A stretch of 64,000 bases of DNA from positions 31,806,001-31,870,000 of the forward strand of contig JBANAY010000003.1 of NCBI GenBank assembly GCA_037952775.1, given 5' to 3'. Below are positions 1 to 11,863 of the stretch, in pieces (the stretch's first letter is position 1; each line of letters begins with the position of its first letter). The translations under genes and the position numbers were made by a program. The notes under the pieces are model-generated. The model saw only the letters and a list, made by a program, of their open reading frames with translations. It was not told the origin of the DNA and did not search any database. Source of the stretch: Clonostachys chloroleuca. Taxonomy: Eukaryota > Ascomycota > Sordariomycetes > Hypocreales > Bionectriaceae.

Positions 1-264
1 ATCCCAATTGCTGAGATGGGAAACGAGAACACTCAAGCCCCAAAATACCACCTTCATCGTCTCATGTACCAAGATTTATCCCATCGTTATATTTTTGCAA
101 GCAGACCAGCTGCGCATGTAATGCTTGTTTAACAAATGCCCTTCACACACCTCTTGTGACGATCAAGTCACTAGGCAAAAGGAAATCCTTGCCCAGCTTT
201 CTCCGGTTTACCCTTTTATACCGTCACGCCTCTGTAATCATACATCCCAATCTCTATGCAAAGT

Positions 265-1971
265 CTAAAATCGGGTGACTTCCACCCAACGGTTCTGCTG
301 CAGCACAGCCGCCACATTCTCGACCTTGTCAACCAGTCGGGATTCGAAAGCCTCAAGCCAGAGTATCTCAGGTAGGCAATCCTGCGTCGTGAGGTTGATA
401 TCCCGGTATAGCTCCAGGGCAATCGTCATGGGAGCGAGGAGCAGGTTCGGCTGCACCGTGCTCTCCAGTGTTGACTCGAGGCCCCGGCAGATGCTGGCCG
501 CCAGATCCCGAGTCTGCTGATACCGCGTCAGGTCAATCTGTAGGTTGGGCGGCAGGTCGGGCCATATGTCCGCGTAGGAGTCGACCACGGGCTCGTATAT
601 GACTCGGTGGAGGCAGTCGACGCATCTCCGGAACCGGATCTGGGACATCCAGTAGTACAGGAACATGAGGCCGGTCAGGCTGTCCTTGAACGAGTAGGAG
701 TGGGCAAATGCCACCTCCCCGTTGGATGTCAGTAATTCGCCAGCCCAGTAGCTCACGGGTTGCTCCCCGGTCTGGTTATGGGCTAGGCCGAGCCACTCGT
801 CAAATCGTGCCTCGAGGAGAAGGCAGGTGTGCAGGAGATCTTGTGCTTGGTGGCGTCGCGGCAACATCGGTTGCATCGTCATGATCTGGTCAGTGTGGTG
901 GAGCGTCCCGGACAGGAGCGCAATGAGATCGAGAAGCTGATCGAAAAGCGGCTTCGGGTAGAGTTCCCACGGAACTGTCTGCCACAGGGGCTCGGATAAG
1001 AAAGTTGATTGTCTTCTTAACAAGGCAGAGCTCAGCTATCGACCCAAGTTAGACTATGCGCTTCTCCTCGTTGTCAACAGTACTCTTCCATGATAGACTT
1101 ACAACTAGTGGCCGATAGACCCTCACAAAATAATGGTGGTTCGGGAAGGCCTTGAAGTTCTCCGGCCCTGCGCTTTGCACGGGGTCCGGATTAGTGTTGT
1201 TGAATGTCGGAAACCCCTGGGTCTGGAAGGTATGCTTCTATCGGTATTAGCCAGGCTGCTTTGACTCCCTCAAGCAGCATCATCACAGAATATCTCACCT
1301 CGAACAAGAAGGCGCAGAAATTCCCCCCGTTGGCTTCCTCTCCAGGATAGTGTGTACTTACGAGGCAATGAGCCTGGACGCTGAAATCGTCACATCCCGG
1401 AAGTGACGGGAGTTCAGGAGGGGTAGTTGGAACAAAAGACACCTTGAATCTGGCATCATCTCCAGAGTCGTCCTCTTCTCGAATGACAGTCTTGAGAGGA
1501 GTCTGTAACGCAGTGAACAGCACCTGCGACTCGGTGCCGTTGCTGGAGAGCCCGATGAAGTCGTCCCAGGCCGAAGTTAACGGATAGGTTGGGACAAACG
1601 ACGCACTGGAGCTCCGGTTGCTTTCCTTGCCTATCGGCGTGCGGGACTTGGAACGTCTCTTTGACGTTGATGATGAGGCTGGTGACGAGCCGCTCCCCTT
1701 CTTGGGGTGTGACGAAACTCGGCCCTTGTTCTCGGGAGTGCCGGTTATGAACATCATCTCCCTCTCGTAACCTTCGCACTCTCTCCCGCTGGTGATACAT
1801 TTTGAGCATTTCGGACGCTCGTTGGTACACTGGAAAAAAGAGGTAAAATAGAACCATCAAGTCAGTCTTTGTCAAATCCGGCTAAAATCGATGTTCATGG
1901 TTTTGTCCTACCTTTACTCTCCGGCGCCTGCAAGTTTCGCAACCCTTGTATTTCCCGGGGACGCCAACCAT
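265..1971 (-). CDS. Zn2Cys6 fungal transcription factor
   Basis: A probable nuclear DNA-binding regulator of about 477 aa in four exons: 1971-1912, 1829-1362, 1237-1103 and 1035-265. The exons sum to a clean multiple of three. The start ATG at 1971 is followed at once by a zinc binuclear cluster with Cys at residues 11, 14, 21, 28, 31 and 38 (C-x2-C-x6-C-x6-C-x2-C-x6-C). The first intron falls exactly before the third Cys, so the finger appears only after splicing. A Ser/Thr/Lys-rich linker follows. The long C-terminal helical region resembles the middle/C-terminal regulatory domain of Pezizomycotina Zn2Cys6 proteins (DUF3468-like). The target genes cannot be told, since no metabolic cluster is next to it. 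The family call is firm; the middle exon junctions are slightly less certain. Confidence 0.88.
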
Positions 1972-3402
1972 TATGCCTGCCACTAAACGAATGAATGCTC
2001 GGATGGGTGATATGTGAATTGTTACCCAGCCAGTGAGGAGGCTCATTCAGTTGATGAGGCTTGATCTAGTGTGGCAAGTTTCTGGCGTCACAAACCGCAC
2101 AGAGATATATATACCTACGTGTCCCGGGCAGGTTCCACAACGGGGGAGGAAAATTAATAATTCAATGTTAGGGTGCACCCAGAAACTGAAGCAATGTCTC
2201 GAGACATGCCTTCCAGACAACCGTATTGGCCTGATCGGTTTTCGGATTCGCTCAGAAATATCTGATCCTTTTCCCTCAGGGGTGCGGGACATGGAACCTA
2301 GGCCAACCCAGATACATGAGAGCTGCCGAAGTCGTCGCATAACATCATCATAATTAAGACGAGGGTAGCCAGACGGTGGGAATCGTGGGCTTGAGCGAAT
2401 CAGCTTACAGAACCCGCCCCGAAGCAACAGTCGTCGACCAGCCTTGTGAATTTAGAGCTCTACGCCGCTTACGTGCTCCTCATACACTACATAATAATAC
2501 ACTTCAGCTCGGACCCGCTACCTTACTGAGCTGAATGCATGCCATGGAGAGAGCGAGAGAACCACGGGCTCGGCGGACGCAAGAGAAGGAGTGGAGCTCG
2601 TCCCTTCTCCGCTGGCATGGATGACGACGGGCTGTACTGGGAAGCTCGTACAACCTCGTCGGTAGGGCTGACATGGGATGGCCAGCTCGCGCGCTGGTTG
2701 GCTGGCCGGGGTGCCTGAGCAAAATACGTCCAAATCTGGGCATATCGAGGTCCCACGCCGCCCCAAGCACCATCGGCCGCCCATTGGTACGCGACCGGGG
2801 AGGCCTTTGATGACAGTCGCAGGATGACGGCCAGCGGTGTCGTGGCGGCCGCGGGACGACATACTTATGGGGGCCTCATCCTGACCCTACGCGCAAAAGA
2901 GGGGGAACAAGTTGGTGTTCTGCTCTGTTTGACCCACTAGCCGAGAGAATGATCCTCGACACTACAGATTGCCATGGAGCGGATGCCGCCCGAAGCTCTC
3001 AGGGGGTTCGGCTTCGTTGGTTCCCAATGACATGGTCCGTGGACCGCAGACGCGTACACAAGAGATAGAATTAATTGGCACATGCACGAGATAGAGATAC
3101 AGCACTGCTGGCGGCTTTAATGCCCTGCCTCTTCGGACCTGCCTCTTCGCATTCCGATCCCCCAGTCAAGGACACATAAATCACACCCACAGGATCGTCG
3201 ATCAAGGGGCGGGTGGAAGGGATCATGGACGTCTCGCCAACGGGTTTACGCCAGCACCTCATGCATAGAGTGCCATGGTATGACTGCAGGCCGGGCCACC
3301 AGACGCCCGCCAACAAGGTAGTTTCACCGTCAATTCGCTTTTTTATTGATCAATCTAAGTTTGAAGGGATGGCACCTGTTGCAGTGTGGGGGTAGGGAAG
3401 GA
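1972..3402. other. intergenic, no gene seen
   Basis: This spacer lies between the 5' end of the Zn2Cys6 gene and the 3' end of the FAD dehydrogenase. The open frames here (for example 2047-2427 and 2518-2862 on the minus strand) are low-complexity Arg/Pro/Ser-rich translations with no recognisable motif. I see no repeat or RNA gene. Confidence 0.5.
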
Positions 3403-5225
3403 TCACAGGTATTTGTAGGGGTTCATGATGCCGTTCTGGTGGTAAAATTCTCTCGTCAGCTTTTGGATGCTTATTCCAGCCTTATGGCCACACCGTCCCG
3501 TCCCGGATGTGCCAAAGCAGCCTGTACCTGTATAGGGCTGCAGAAGTACGGGGGAGGGAGATAGGGCGGGAATGGGGGGTTCACTCACAGGATCATACAG
3601 GTGCTTGATCTGCTTCATCAGGCCGATTGTGGTTTCATCTCGGCTGTAACCAATGTAGTTCTTCTTCGCGAGGCCAAGACCATGCTCAGCGCTTATGCTT
3701 CCTTTGCGGCCCGCGACCCACTCGTAGACGTAGGGCTCCAGGACCTTCTCGACTGCCGAATCATAACGTCGGACGGCGACGTTGAGGTGGATGTTGGCAT
3801 CTCCCATGTGCCCGTAACCGGAGGTGCCGATCACAGGGTACTCGTCGGTGTCACCAACGAGTCCGGCCTCGAGCAGGCGAGCATGGACGTCGTCGACGAT
3901 CTGATACATGTCCGCGATAGGGATCGAGACGTCATATTTGTAGGTACCTCCCCAGTGGCCGATGCATTCTGGGACACCCTCGCGCCAGCTCCAGAGGGTC
4001 TTCACCTGGGTCTCATCCTGAGCAACCACGCCATCGGAAATGATCTCCTTGGCCATGACATCCTCCAGGAACTTTTCTAGCTTTGCATAGTCATGCTCCG
4101 CATTGGAGCCACTTGTCTCGATCAGACAGTAGAAGGGGTGGTCATCCTCCAGCGGTTTCTGAACGTCCGGGCGCACCTTGCTAACAAGCTGCTGACTCTG
4201 GAGGTCCATCAGCTCAAAAGCCGAGAGGATCTCGGATAGCTGCTTCTTGGCCTCCTTGAACGCCTCCTGCACCTTCTCAAAGGACTCGAGACCAAAGTAT
4301 GCCACGTTCACGGCCGCAGACCGCTGTGGGCACTGGATGGACACCTTGGTGATGATGCCGATCGTTCCCTCAGCGCCAATGTGTAGCTGCTTCAGGTCGA
4401 AGCCAGTGTTGTTCTTGCGCAGGGTCCCCAGATCATTCAGGATGGTGCCATCAGGGAGCACAGCCTCAAGGCCCAAGACGCTCCCGTGTAAGCTGCCATA
4501 TCGCAGCAAGCGTAGACCACCAGCGTTTGTGGCGACGTTGCCTCCAATATGGCACGACCCTTTGGCTCCCAGATCAAGGGGAAAGATGTATCCCTTTGAG
4601 GCGAGGAACTGGTCCACCACCTCCAAGATGCACCCGGCATCTGCCACGAGAGACCCGCTGACCTCATCAAACGAATGGATAGTGTTCATACGTGCCATGC
4701 TAATGACGATTTCGTCAAAGACGGGGACAGATCCACCCACGAGACCAGTGTTACCCCCTGGGGAACAACGGCCAGCTTGTGTTGATTGCAGTACTTGAGG
4801 ATGCTGCTGACATCCTCGGTGGAGCCTGGCTTGAGGACCAGCCGGCACTGTCCCTTGTATTTGTGAAGCCAATCCTCATTGAAGGGCTCGATGTCACCTG
4901 CAGCGTCAGCATTGATGCCGTCGATGACCGCAGACGACGACCCAAGCAGCTCCTTGAAGTAGGCGACGTGCTCCTTGGTCACCTCGGCATACTTGGGGTC
5001 GCGCTTCAGCGACGGGTACATCTCGGCGGTGCTTTTGGCATGGCGAGCCGTGGCGGCTGAGAAGAACCTGGGGGCTGAAGCCGTGGCTGCGCACCGTCCA
5101 TAAGCTGCGGAGGGAAGGCCGTTGCTGGTGGTGGTGGTGGTGAGAGTTCGTCCAGCCCGAGCATCCAGTCTCAAGCACCGGCCCGGGACTCGCAGCGCGC
5201 GCACTACGTTTGAGCGAGAAGCCAT
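3403..5225 (-). CDS. DLD2: D-2-hydroxyglutarate / D-lactate dehydrogenase (FAD, mitochondrial), with a frame break
   Basis: This is an FAD-linked oxidase of the Dld2/D2HGDH family, which oxidises D-2-hydroxyglutarate or D-lactate, probably in the mitochondrion. Exons are 5225-3589 and 3435-3403, giving about 556 aa once one missing base is allowed for. The N-terminus is Arg/Ser/Ala-rich, like a targeting peptide. The FAD_binding_4 domain shows NTGLVGGS, then [19 protein letters not shown], and the C-terminal FAD-oxidase domain shows [14 protein letters not shown]. The last exon codes only for [10 protein letters not shown]. The frame breaks at about 4756-4761: a run of five G occurs where six are needed to read [11 protein letters not shown]. 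No intron fits there, because the conserved motif is continuous across the break. I read this as sequence error or a recent lesion. Substrate choice between lactate and hydroxyglutarate is not resolved. Confidence 0.9.
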
Positions 5226-5929
5226 TGCGGAGGGGGGAATTGCTCAAAAAAATTGGGGGAACAGAAAAGCGTGTGTCTGTATGTGATAAAGATATATGGT
5301 ATATATGTATGTACTAGGAGAACAAATGGTCTCCCTTGAACTCCTCCATTTGTCGTGGACGTAAAGGCAAGAGAGAGGCGATTCGGCGGTTGAGCAGCTT
5401 TTCCGTCTTTTAGCCTCTTTCCGCGACTTCTTATTGGGCAGCGAGCCTCGTCTTCGGCGGCCACGCAAAATGGCCGAAAGATTCCGAATTCGGGGCCGCG
5501 TTTATTCTTTAAGCCGCCCGGCAATCTGCCGGAATCATGTTTCCGTGGGAGAATGTTAAAGCGAAGCCTCACTGAAGGACTCTGCCTCATGTGATATTTC
5601 ATTTGTTTGCTATTCGACTAAGTAATACCTAACAAGCCTGCTATCTAAGTAATCTGGGAGGGGGTTCTGCATTATTGCCAAACCCTCCTCTCTCCTATGT
5701 TTCCTGTACAACACACCAGGTGATGCACCTATTATTAAATACTCCTCAGTGAGTTACAAAAAGAGATTGAAGTAATGAAGGAGGAGAGAATTATGGCCAG
5801 GAGGAGGCGAAGAAATGATTCATGCACGCTCTCTCTGCAACTACACTCACCCTTCCTCCCAAAAGAGCAGGAGAGAGTCAGCAGCACAAGTAAACCACTC
5901 TCCCACTTCCGACGTCCATCTCATTCCAC
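5226..5929. other. intergenic spacer
   Basis: This holds the promoter side of the FAD dehydrogenase and the 3' side of alpha-actinin. No coding pattern was recognised. Pyrimidine-rich tracts near 5820-5950 could belong to transcript ends. Confidence 0.4.
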
Positions 5930-8093
5930 CTAATGTAATCCGTTTACGCTATTCCCGTTCACTTTGCTCTCCTTCCGCGGGCTCTCGTCCCGGTTTGTCC
6001 TATCCTGTAGCACATTGCTTGGTGCTTGTTCCTCCGGTCCGCGCTCGTCGTTGATGAGCTTCTCCATGAACGAAATATAATCGTATTGGGGCATCCCCCG
6101 GTCTTCTGACATGTCAGGCCCCTTATGCTCGGGCATCATGTCCACAAGTTGGTCAATGACCTCATCGGGAACAAGGCTGTGCCGTAAATCCATCTCCGTC
6201 ACATATGGCTTACCGTCAGCCACCTCTCTGAAGGATTGAAACACTTGCTCGGCTGTGTTCTGATCCTCTGTTACATCCACCATGAAGCGAATAAACTGCT
6301 CAAAGGTCACGTAATCACGGCCTTCGGACGTCACGTCGAAATATTCATGCATATCTTCCTCTGAAAATACTAGTCCAAGCGATGCTAGCGCGGCGCTGAA
6401 CTCCAATTCTTGCAGTGAGTTGGTGTCGTCGCGGTCGAAATAACGGAAGACACTCTCGAACTCTTCGAGCTGGATTGGCGTCAAGTTTGTCATGCTTCGT
6501 GCCACCATCTGGTTCTCCAAAAATGCCAGCTTCTTCTGGACTGATGACTTTACTAATCCGAGCTCATATCCTAGCTCGTCATATGTATAGGTTGTGAAGT
6601 CGTTTTCTTCAATATTTGCCTCTTGGCATTTGATTTCCACAGCCTCGATTGTTTCCAGATACCGGTCCATTGGGGGAAGGTTGTCGCTGAGCTTCTGGAC
6701 ATGGTGTAGTTGATCCTCGACATCACCATCCAGTCCTGAAATCGCCAGTTGCATTGCGTTCAGAGCCATGGCGAAATCGTTCGCTTTATCAGCGAAGGAC
6801 CTCCGCAAAGCGTTCTTGATGCTAGATATTGTTAGATAGACTGAATATCGTCTCATCACGAGCGAGGGGGGCCATGTCCGACTTACTCTCGAATGGTTTC
6901 GTTGATCAGTTGGGCTCGGTGCATTTCCGACTGAGATAGGTTGGCCCAGGCGTGATCCATCGCTTCCAAGCTCAATTCAGCGGGGGGTTCATACGGTCGC
7001 AAGCGGTAGGTGCCCAGTTTCGTCTTGATATTGCCCAGCAGCGTTGCAAGGTCACTCTTTTCGGCCACCCAGTCTCGTTTTTGTCCCTTTTTATAATCAG
7101 CAAATGCTGTTGCTTGGGCCTTTGCGTCGGTGTAGGTGCCCTCGAATTGTGATAGCTGCCATGCTTCAACCTGCTCCGCAGTGGCCTTCAAAAGTGCTCG
7201 CATCCGCCTCTCGTACGCGCTCTGCATCTCCCAAGCTCCCTGCATGTTGTTGACAAACTTTTCCACCCGCCGGCCTGCATTCTCGACTTTTTCCATTTGC
7301 GAGAACGCATGGAACCAGTATGCAATGTAAGTCATCAAACTCTTGTCGTCGGGTGCTTCGCATACATCCTCCACGTCCAGCAATTTCGGGATACCAATCT
7401 CCTTCTCAGCAATATCAAATGCCATCTGCATATTTTCTCTGTGTTTCGACTTGTCAAGAGCTTCGTATTCAATCAGATCGGGGCGGTGGATATCCAGCAA
7501 GGCACAGAAGGCAAGGCCATCCTTCCAGCTGTGGCTGAAATCTCGTACCTCGACTCCTTCGTAACAAGCAGTCTTCCTTTGACACCACAGCAGCAGACCT
7601 TCCTTGGCGGACATGCCCTCTGCGTTGATGTCGCTGATTGTGAACCGTAAGATTATCATCCAGATGAGTCCCAGGATAATCTTTTCCCTGCCGTCTACGA
7701 CATCTTCGGCACCGATATTGATCAGCTGGATGCCCCTCATTTTGATAAAGTCGAGAGCCAGGTTGGCATTCTCGAACTTTTGAACTCGTAGCTTTGGGTT
7801 CGACGCATATCGGCCTAGCGTATCGTTCGACAGGCATTCAAGAAGGTGAATTAACATAACCTATCGAAGTCAGTATGATGGCTTGGTATGGCATGGGCTA
7901 TCCGGCAATTACTTACTCCATCCGTCAGGTCCCGCGCCAAGTCCTTCACCTCGAGGTTTCGTGCAGCAATTTTCGTATTGAGCCTGGATCTCCGTCAGCC
8001 TAGGAAGCCTGGTAGTGAATAGCAAGAGGCTCACCATTTTGTAAATGTCTTCTTCTGGATGGCAACCCATCGTTCTTTCTCTATATTCGCCAT
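5930..8093 (-). CDS. acnA: alpha-actinin (actin cross-linker)
   Basis: A cytoskeletal actin-bundling protein needed for contractile-ring and hyphal-tip actin organisation in fungi. Four exons (8093-8035, 7983-7917, 7860-6887, 6821-5930) give 663 aa, normal for the compact fungal form. Two calponin-homology domains come first: residues about 10-115, with KTFTKWLNTKI and DLARDLTDG, and about 125-230, with GLLLWCQRKT and DFSHSWKDGLAFCALL. A helical spectrin-like rod follows at about 245-480, then EF-hand-like repeats from about 495 that include the loop FDRDDTNSLQELE. The last roughly 30 residues are polar and variable. All splice junctions keep frame and restore family sequence such as IRDIKNALR. 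The start at 8093 is the first ATG in frame with KTFTKW; an extra upstream exon is possible but not seen. Confidence 0.95.
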
Positions 8094-9427
8094 ACTTATT
8101 CCGTTGGCTGTGCTGATGGCCCCCGGCATGGGGATTGGTTATGATCGTGGTCGCTGGGCTCGCCAGAGGCTAGGTATCTGGCACAAAGAGTCTCCAGCTT
8201 CTCCGCGAGATCGCAGAAAGGCAATCCTGCGGTGCTCGTTGACCGCCGCTGTCAAATACCATGCGGCGACTCCTCCCGCCAGATGCGTGGTAGTGGGGTT
8301 CAAGGGATAGAGTGCCCAGGGTTCTTGTCGGCAGTGGAGTAGCGCTGGGGTTCAGAGCTGGCAGATAAAGACGATATGGGATGCAAGTGAATGCAACGAA
8401 GACAAAATGTAAATATGAGGCAACGCAGAGAAAGGGGAATCTTGGGGAGGATGAAAGGGATGGTGGGAATTGGCTAGTAAATGATCTCTGGTGATGGAGG
8501 TCCAGCAGCTGCCGTCAATGAGGTGGTTGGTCTGTTGGCTCCCTGCATCATCATCTAATTAAGGTCAGGTACTAATCGAGGCATGCCGTCCACTCACATG
8601 GCTGCAGGTAGTAAACAATTTGCCGGAGACCACTCTGCGGTTGGCCGGGCATCCCCTGAAGAAGCCCCAGTGGTCGGAGCCGAATTTAGCGGCCTGGTCT
8701 TTGGTGGCTAGCTGCCTTATGGTGGTGTAGTCGGCCCACTTTGGGGTTCGTTGGTCGCCCAACTGACGGCTGCAACCCTGGTACATGCGGTCTGGTGAAC
8801 CGCTTTCCCAACCTCCCGTTGTGCAATGCAATGCAGGATCCAACGTGGACTGATTAGCAGCGCCGATAAGTAGCCAACGTCTCAAGTGCTGCATCTGACT
8901 CCAAACGTCACACAACAACCGATTCCACTCGAACGTCTGAAACGTCGCCGGTTTTGAAGTCCATCCTATTCCTTCTCGTTTCCAGCCACTACGAAAGTCA
9001 ATCTCCGTTTACTCAAGTATTGCGTCGTAAGCATAATTTAGTCGTTAGATTGGTGTAGTAGTCGTACCCCTCCTCCCTATCATAATTCATAACCTCTTCA
9101 CCTGCCTAGAGCATACATCATATTTCCTTTGGTATAATTGCAACATTCCGGTATGCATCAATTAGTGCACATGCGAATATCTAGGCACTAGGGACCAACG
9201 TCCTCACAAGCAAGCCCCGCATTTCAACACTGCCCGTATCACAGACCTATACAGCACTAGTAAGTAATGCATGGCCTGTTTCGACTCTGCCTGTGATCCA
9301 ATGCACCGTGAAACTGCCTTTCGCATGAGCCGCTAGTTTTGAATAAAATAAGATTCGTTGTGCGATGCTTTTGTCCAATAGTGAAACAGATATCATACAC
9401 GCAAGGCCCGTCCAGCCCTCGCACTCT
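8094..9427. other. intergenic, no gene seen
   Basis: This is the 5' flank of alpha-actinin and the 3' flank of the bL19m gene. The small open frames (8059-8310 plus, 8565-8918 minus) have no coherent protein signal. Confidence 0.45.
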
Positions 9428-10161
9428 TTACTTCTTCCTCTGCTGGTGGCCAGCCCTCGCCTTCTCCCTAGAACGCAGTGCGTAACGCTCCCTCTTCCAG
9501 GCGAACACGAGCTGGTCCACACTGCCCATGTCGTGCTTGGGCTTCCGCATGTACGTGAGCCTGGCCCTCCTTGCCCTCTTCGGACGACGCCAGATGACAT
9601 CGATCGCCGTCACCGACGGGCTGTAAATCTTGAACCACATCTCCACGCCAGTCTTCATCAACTGCCCGCGTAGCTGGATCGCCGTGTCTACGCCCCGTCG
9701 TCGGATCTGGATAAAGGCGCCGGCGAAGGGCTCTCCCTGCTTTGTCGTGACCATCAGGACATCCCCCACCTTGGCGCTGTCTGCGTGCTCCTTGGAGAAC
9801 ATTCGGGTTCGTGCACCGGTGGGATCGAGCTTCTCGACCTGCGCTTTGCGGAGGGCGGGCATTGGATTGGGGACGGTGGCCCGGACTGAGGAAACTGGTG
9901 GGTAGACTTGGAACTGGCTGACTCGCTTGATATCCTCCCCTGTAACGACGGCGTTAGAAAAATCGATTCCTCATGGTAGAAATTTCAAGTAGCATGGAGC
10001 AGCAGTGGCCTCGTACGTTGGTTTCTGTTGAAAGCACCATTGAATGCGCTTTGGGGTAGAGCAACGGTCGCGATCGATCGCTGAGCGGTCCTTTGTAGCC
10101 GGGTAGCTCGCAGGGCTGCCTTGAGGCAACCCAACGGTCGTCCCACGCTGATGGCCTTCAT
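9428..10161 (-). CDS. IMG1: mitochondrial large-subunit ribosomal protein bL19m
   Basis: A structural protein of the mitoribosome large subunit, homologous to bacterial L19 and yeast Img1. Exons are 10161-10017 and 9939-9428, giving 218 aa. Exon 1 codes for an Arg/Ala-rich, acid-poor leader typical of mitochondrial import. The L19 core is seen in the stretch with VGDVLMVTTKQGEPFAGAFI, then IQIRRRGVDTAIQLRG and the later IYSPSVTAIDVIWRRP. The tail is very basic and binds rRNA in the family. A start at the internal Met (9862) would lose the leader and the conserved DIKRVSQFQVYPPV segment, so the two-exon model is preferred. It is transcribed away from the gene at 10414 across only about 250 bp. 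Confidence 0.92.
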
Positions 10162-10413
10162 CGTGGCTGAAGTGTGGTGTTGTCAATGACGAGAAAGGCG
10201 GCAGCTACTTGTGAGACTTGGCAGGTGTGAATTCCTATCAGAATTTCCTAGGAAGTCTGACGTGGGGCCAATTGCGCCGTATGATTGGCCCGGCTGATCT
10301 ATTCCCCGATTATCATTCGCTCGCGTGGTTCAGCTTGGGAACTTTTTGGACGACACCAGATTCGAGGCCGACCAGCGCACCGTCTGATTCATCCTGAGGC
10401 GTTGCTCGACAAA
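10162..10413. promoter_or_regulatory. short bidirectional promoter between two putative mitochondrial genes
   Basis: The start codons of the minus-strand bL19m gene and the plus-strand unknown gene are 252 bp apart, so they must share promoter DNA. I recognise no specific binding site. Co-regulation is inferred from geometry only. Confidence 0.5.
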
Positions 10414-11677
10414 ATGTACAACCGGACGGCGAGAACGGCCTTACAGGGCCTCGGTAGGCTCAGTCGATCCACACCGACAGGTTCGGCTTGGACTGGAAGA
10501 TGCTTTAGCACCACTCCTCTCTACGGTATGCCAAATTTTGCCTTACAGCTATCTCCTCCCCCACGACTACAAGGCTAATTGAGTGAAACAAGGTGTGCCA
10601 GTTCTCTTCCGGGAGACAGGCAACGAAAATTTGGACAAAATCCTCAGTGAAATCCAAGAAAAGATCATCCTCCCAGCTCGGCTGCCCCCGAAGAAGCGAT
10701 CCGTCGTCTTCGACCCCAATAAGCGCTCCTACCTCGAGCAGAACCCGATTGTCATCGAGGTGGAGGGGCTAGAACACAACTTCACAACAATCGACAAGCA
10801 TCATGGTATCCCTAAAACCGGCACCATCTTCTTCGCCGCCCTGGATGAAATGGAAACCGCACGCGATTGGCGAAACCTAGCCACGATGCTCGCCGGCTTC
10901 AAGAGTGCCAACATCAAGCTCGGAGCCCGGTTTCACGGCAAGATTGCCCGGATAGCTACGAGAAAGGGCTTCGCAAACATCCTCATCGAGTGCGCCAACG
11001 AGGCGGACAAGACTGGCTTCTATATCCGCAACAAGGAGCTCCTGAACCACATCCTCACCGACATCACCACCAAAGTCACTGCTGCTGGAGGGGACTGGGA
11101 GCAAATTCAGAAACTCGTGAGGAGTGCTGACACCCTTTTGGATATTCTTCAGCGTCCTTCGCACCGAGAAGACGTTCGCAACGTTCGCGACAGATTATCC
11201 TACTCATTGACTGCTCGTGGTCAAATTCTCCTGGCCCGGTCCGCTCTTGTCAAGGCGAAACACGAGGCTGGAGAGCCGGTTGCGAAGGAAATTGACCTCC
11301 TCCTAGAGGACGTCAAAGCATTCATCTCGCTGTGGGAACCTCTCCTGGAACAACAGGTCGCGGATATTCCCGAATTTGCTGAATTGTTACCCCGCACAGG
11401 GAAGACAAGCAAAAAGGCACCTCCTAGATTAGCCCCAACTCCCTACGTCGTGTCGCTCGCACGGAACGTAAAGGGAATCCGGGCAGCTCACCACACGGCC
11501 AAGCAGCACCCAGAATTCAAGTCTATTGATGAGAAGCTTGACTCGGTACTGCTCCCTGTTGCAAATGCCATCGAGTCACATGTCGCCGGGTTTATCAGTA
11601 CCTTGCCCAAGCGCTCTAATGAACTAGCAGAAGTATACAAGGCCGTGGTGGGTAATGAACCAAAGAACGCTTCATGA
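10414..11677 (+). CDS. conserved fungal protein of unknown function, probably mitochondrial
   Basis: Exons 10414-10525 and 10593-11677 give 398 aa. The intron has a clear donor (GTATGC), a CTAAT branch site and an AAG acceptor. The first 38 residues are rich in Arg, Ser and Thr and almost free of acids, ending near RCFSTTPLYG, which looks like a cleavable mitochondrial presequence. The rest is mainly helical and charged, with segments such as ARDWRNLATML, KIARIATRKGFANILIECA and a basic C-terminal third. I know no characterised domain in it. Its head-to-head arrangement with a mitoribosomal gene suggests, but does not prove, a role in mitochondrial gene expression or organelle assembly. Gene structure is confident; function is open. 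Confidence 0.85.
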
Positions 11678-11863
11678 ACAGAAAAGGCGCGGACTTGGCA
11701 GTTGTAATTCACGCGTGGGTATTTGGGAGGAAGTAGTCAAAAAAGGGTGTTGCAAATATTTTATTTTGCTGTATGAATGTGTAAGATATAGACCTTTTTT
11801 GTTGTACAATAACCAAGCTCTACGCAACCGCTACAAAAAATTTCTTTTTCATTTTATAATACT

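Noticed and set aside
2518..2862. Small minus-strand gene upstream of the dehydrogenase
   Set aside because: Two overlapping frames of similar length, Pro/Ser/Arg-rich in both, no conservation signal.
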